From G963662905 sp963676415 (GTDB lineage: Bacteria; Bacteroidota; Bacteroidia; Bacteroidales; WRLA01): a DNA stretch of 64,000 nucleotides. The notes beneath the pieces were generated by a model that was not told the DNA's origin, did no database searches, and worked only from the letters and a program-made list of their open reading frames with translations. Positions within the stretch are counted from its first letter, which is position 1. Each line of letters begins with the position of its first letter. Shown here in pieces: positions 61,791 to 64,000 of the stretch. The DNA is taken from the NCBI GenBank assembly GCA_963676415.1, contig OY781097.1, positions 2,666,001 to 2,730,000 on the forward strand. Direction: 5' to 3'. The translations under genes and the position numbers were made by a program.

Positions 61791-62168
61791 GTGCGACAAC
61801 TACTAAAAAACATACTTGGGCTACTGTTATTGCCGCCTGTACTTTGGCTGTTCCTTAACGCCAGCCTCAACTGGCACTACCACCGCATGCCCAACGGACA
61901 GATTGTTTGTCACGCGCACCCTTATACATCAAGTCACAGCGATACGCCAGTTGGAACGATACCTTTTGAGAAGCACCAACATAGCGATAATGAATATCTC
62001 TTTTACGCCTTCCTCGGCGAAATTAGTGTAGTGCTTGCTGTCCTTATCCTGTTTTTCGGTTTTCTGAAAGCAGGCAGGGAAATGCTCTTGTTTCCGCTTC
62101 GGAAGTCTTTCGTTTCAGAGCATCAGCTGCTTGTGTACAGCCTTAGAGGGCCTCCATCCAACTATTGA
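61791..62168 (+). CDS. Small His-rich membrane protein preceding TonB receptor
   Basis: 125 residues: N-terminal hydrophobic helix (ILGLLLLPPVLWLFL), then a His-rich loop with NWHYHRMPNGQIVCHAHPY (28-46) and FEKHQHSDNEYLFY (59-72), a second helix (VLAVLILFFGFL), and a C-terminal LVYSLRGPPSNY. The pattern (metal-ligand-rich loop, LRxPP end, TonB receptor gene 89 bp downstream) parallels the 9689-12533 locus, so both probably serve metal uptake. A TAATTTTG -7 candidate lies at 61764-61771. Confidence 0.65.
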   Translation: MRQLLKNILGLLLLPPVLWLFLNASLNWHYHRMPNGQIVCHAHPYTSSHSDTPVGTIPFEKHQHSDNEYLFYAFLGEISVVLAVLILFFGFLKAGREMLLFPLRKSFVSEHQLLVYSLRGPPSNY

Positions 62169-62256
62169 TTTTTTTTGAATCCCTTTTTATTCATGTTTAA
62201 ATCCGGTTCATTTGATCCGGTAAAAGAGATTTTTTTAGAAAAATTAATAGAATAAT

Positions 62257-64000
62257 ATGAAACATATTTTCTTGGTATTTGGCATTGTATTGATATGCCT
62301 GAATGCGATATGGGCTCAGGAAGCCTATTTCGAAAATGAATTTAAAGTGCCTACAGATGCAAATATTTTTGGGCACGTTACGGATGTAAACGGAGATCAC
62401 ATTCCTTTTGCTACAATAATGGTTTTGGATTCGGATAAAGGTACTTCTGCGGATGCTAGCGGGCACTATTATTTAATAAACCTTCCCGAAGGGAAAATAA
62501 TCCTGCGTGCCAGGGCGGTTGGGTTTAAAGCTCAGGAAAAAGAAGTTACCGTCGAAAAAGGAAAAACCCTTGAAGTGAATTTCCAGCTGGCTCTTGATGT
62601 GATCAATGCAGAAGGTGTGGTGATTTCAGCATCGCGCTATGAGCAAAGCCGGAAAGATGCTCCGGTGATTGTCAACAGTATCGGCCCGAAACTCTTTGAT
62701 GAAGTGCAGGCGCAAACCCTGGGCGATGGCCTCAACTTTACACCCGGGCTGCGCATGGAAAACAACTGTCAGAACTGCGGTTTTAGCCAGTTGCGGATGA
62801 ACGGGCTCGATGGCCCTTATTCCCAGTTCCTCATCAATGGCCGGCCTATATTTTCGGCATTGAATGGTGTGTACGGCCTGGAAGCTATTCCTCCAAGCAT
62901 GATCCAGCGCGTGGAAGTTATCCGGGGTGGCGGATCGGCACTTTATGGATCCAACGCTATTGCCGGGACGGTGAACATCATCACCAAAGATCCGATCAAA
63001 AATAGCTGGCAGATTGGTTCCAATTTTGCCTTCACCGATGCAAAAAAAGCCGACATCTCAGTGAATGCCAATGCGTCGGTGGTCAGCAATGACTATTCGA
63101 GCGGATTGTTTGTTTATGGTGTGGCACGGGAACGCCAGCCCTGGGACGAAAACGGGGATGGTTTCTCTGAAATGACCAAACTGAGCAACCGCACCATGGG
63201 CGCACGGGCTTTCTGGAAACCCGGAACACGAAGCCGTTTCAATCTCGATTTGAATGCGATCAGTGATTACCGGCGTGGCGGTGATAAATTTGATTACCTG
63301 CCTTCAGAAGCTGGAATTTGTGAAATGATCGATCAAAATAACCTCATGGGAGGATTGAGCTTTGAAACTTTTTCCGCTGATCTGGCCACGGAATTGTCCG
63401 TTTATACAAGCGGTCAGCAAGTGAAACGCGACAGCTATTACGGAGCGGAGCAGGATCCTTCGGCATATGGTTACACAGAAGGTTTAACAATGGTTGGAGG
63501 CGCGCAACTTACGCATCATTTTGCTGATGTGCTCTATGCGCCGGGAACCATTACTGCCGGAGCTGAATATTCCTATGACGATTTGGAAGACACCAAACTC
63601 GGGTATTTTGATATAGATAGTATGAAAAATGTGGATAACAGGCTCATCACAGACCAAAGAGTTAACACAATAGGTGCTTTTGCGCAATATGAATGGAAGT
63701 CGGACAATGTGAAATTACTGGCCGGTCTGCGCTATGACCTGGCGCGCGTTTCCAATCTGAAACATGGCGAAGAAGTAGAAGAAGACTATGGTAATCTTAG
63801 TCCGCGGGCCAGTGTTTTGATAAACGTGAACGAACATCTTCAGGCGCGTATGTCATTTGCCGGTGGTTTTCGTGTTCCACAGATATTCGATGAAGATTTG
63901 CATATCGAATCCTCCGCTGCCAGAAGGATTATTCATGTTCTGGGTGATGATCTGGAACCGGAAAAATCCAACAGCTTTACAGCAGGACTGGACTATACTC
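62257..64000 (+). CDS. TonB-dependent receptor with CxxC in the plug, 3'-truncated by window edge
   Basis: Open frame from ATG 62257 to the end of the window (581 codons). Signal peptide (FLVFGIVLICLNAIWAQ), CarboxypepD-like domain (about 35-112), plug domain with MENNCQNCGFSQLRMNGLDG (Cys171 and Cys174) and QRVEVIRGGGSALYGSNAIAGT (about 217-238), and the first part of the barrel. The CxxC pair in the plug is unusual for a general receptor. With the His-rich partner upstream, import of Zn, Cu or another thiophilic metal is plausible. The C-terminus lies beyond the window. Confidence 0.88.
   Translation, partial: MKHIFLVFGIVLICLNAIWAQEAYFENEFKVPTDANIFGHVTDVNGDHIPFATIMVLDSDKGTSADASGHYYLINLPEGKIILRARAVGFKAQEKEVTVEKGKTLEVNFQLALDVINAEGVVISASRYEQSRKDAPVIVNSIGPKLFDEVQAQTLGDGLNFTPGLRMENNCQNCGFSQLRMNGLDGPYSQFLINGRPIFSALNGVYGLEAIPPSMIQRVEVIRGGGSALYGSNAIAGTVNIITKDPIKNSWQIGSNFAFTDAKKADISVNANASVVSNDYSSGLFVYGVARERQPWDENGDGFSEMTKLSNRTMGARAFWKPGTRSRFNLDLNAISDYRRGGDKFDYLPSEAGICEMIDQNNLMGGLSFETFSADLATELSVYTSGQQVKRDSYYGAEQDPSAYGYTEGLTMVGGAQLTHHFADVLYAPGTITAGAEYSYDDLEDTKLGYFDIDSMKNVDNRLITDQRVNTIGAFAQYEWKSDNVKLLAGLRYDLARVSNLKHGEEVEEDYGNLSPRASVLINVNEHLQARMSFAGGFRVPQIFDEDLHIESSAARRIIHVLGDDLEPEKSNSFTAGLDYT

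Overview
The window is a stretch of a Bacteroidota chromosome, most likely an anaerobic or microaerophilic member of the Bacteroidales/Marinilabiliales type. Supporting signs are four SusC/FepA-type TonB-dependent receptors with N-terminal CarboxypepD-like domains, two secreted proteins with C-terminal type IX secretion (T9SS) sorting domains, a surface lipoprotein with an acidic run after the lipobox Cys, a LytTR two-component pair, a pyruvate:ferredoxin oxidoreductase plus a flavodoxin, and a perfect Bacteroidota promoter (TTTG-N19-TAAATTTG). No rRNA or tRNA gene and no CRISPR array was seen. Species cannot be fixed by eye.

Layout. 1-20.6 kb is dominated by metal/haem acquisition and envelope genes: a hemerythrin protein with an atypical Cys-rich LuxR regulator; a lipoprotein plus TonB receptor; a minus-strand operon fldA - TonB receptor - DNRLRE/T9SS protein - DUF2023 - secreted FmdE-like protein that looks like an iron-sparing or metal-uptake unit; a His-rich small protein plus TonB receptor; and a LytTR sensor/regulator pair divergent from an RND efflux system (adaptor, pump, TolC).

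20.6-34.4 kb is an AT-rich accessory island. It holds several strong palindromes, an 876-residue HD plus Hsp90-type ATPase protein (candidate defence gene), an IS1182 element, small orphan genes separated by related long imperfect palindromes that resemble cassette boundaries, and a compact restriction-modification system (controller, AccI-like endonuclease, N6-adenine methylase). The R-M system lies between two direct copies of a decayed tyrosine-recombinase element. The island closes with DUF2007, PhnA, a 33-bp tandem array and the stub of an AAA ATPase gene.

34.4-60.4 kb is mostly housekeeping: CCA-adding enzyme, isocitrate dehydrogenase-like enzyme with an HD protein, a large T9SS protein, a DHOD-like flavoprotein divergent from nifJ, e(P4)-type acid phosphatase, 5-formyl-THF cyclo-ligase, SppA, a double-motif aspartyl protease, MATE pump, LutA-like Fe-S protein, the sixA-ppk1-ppx polyphosphate operon, a C1B peptidase and a GT39-type membrane protein. 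The window ends with a GT2 enzyme and a second His-rich small protein plus TonB receptor locus, cut by the window edge.

A dispersed intergenic palindromic element family (copies near 10.1, 33.1, 35.9 and 57.3 kb) links otherwise unrelated regions. The items most worth follow-up are the HD-Hsp90 gene, the cassette-like palindromes, the direct recombinase remnants around the R-M system, the 33-bp array before the broken ATPase, the dispersed repeat family and the fldA operon.
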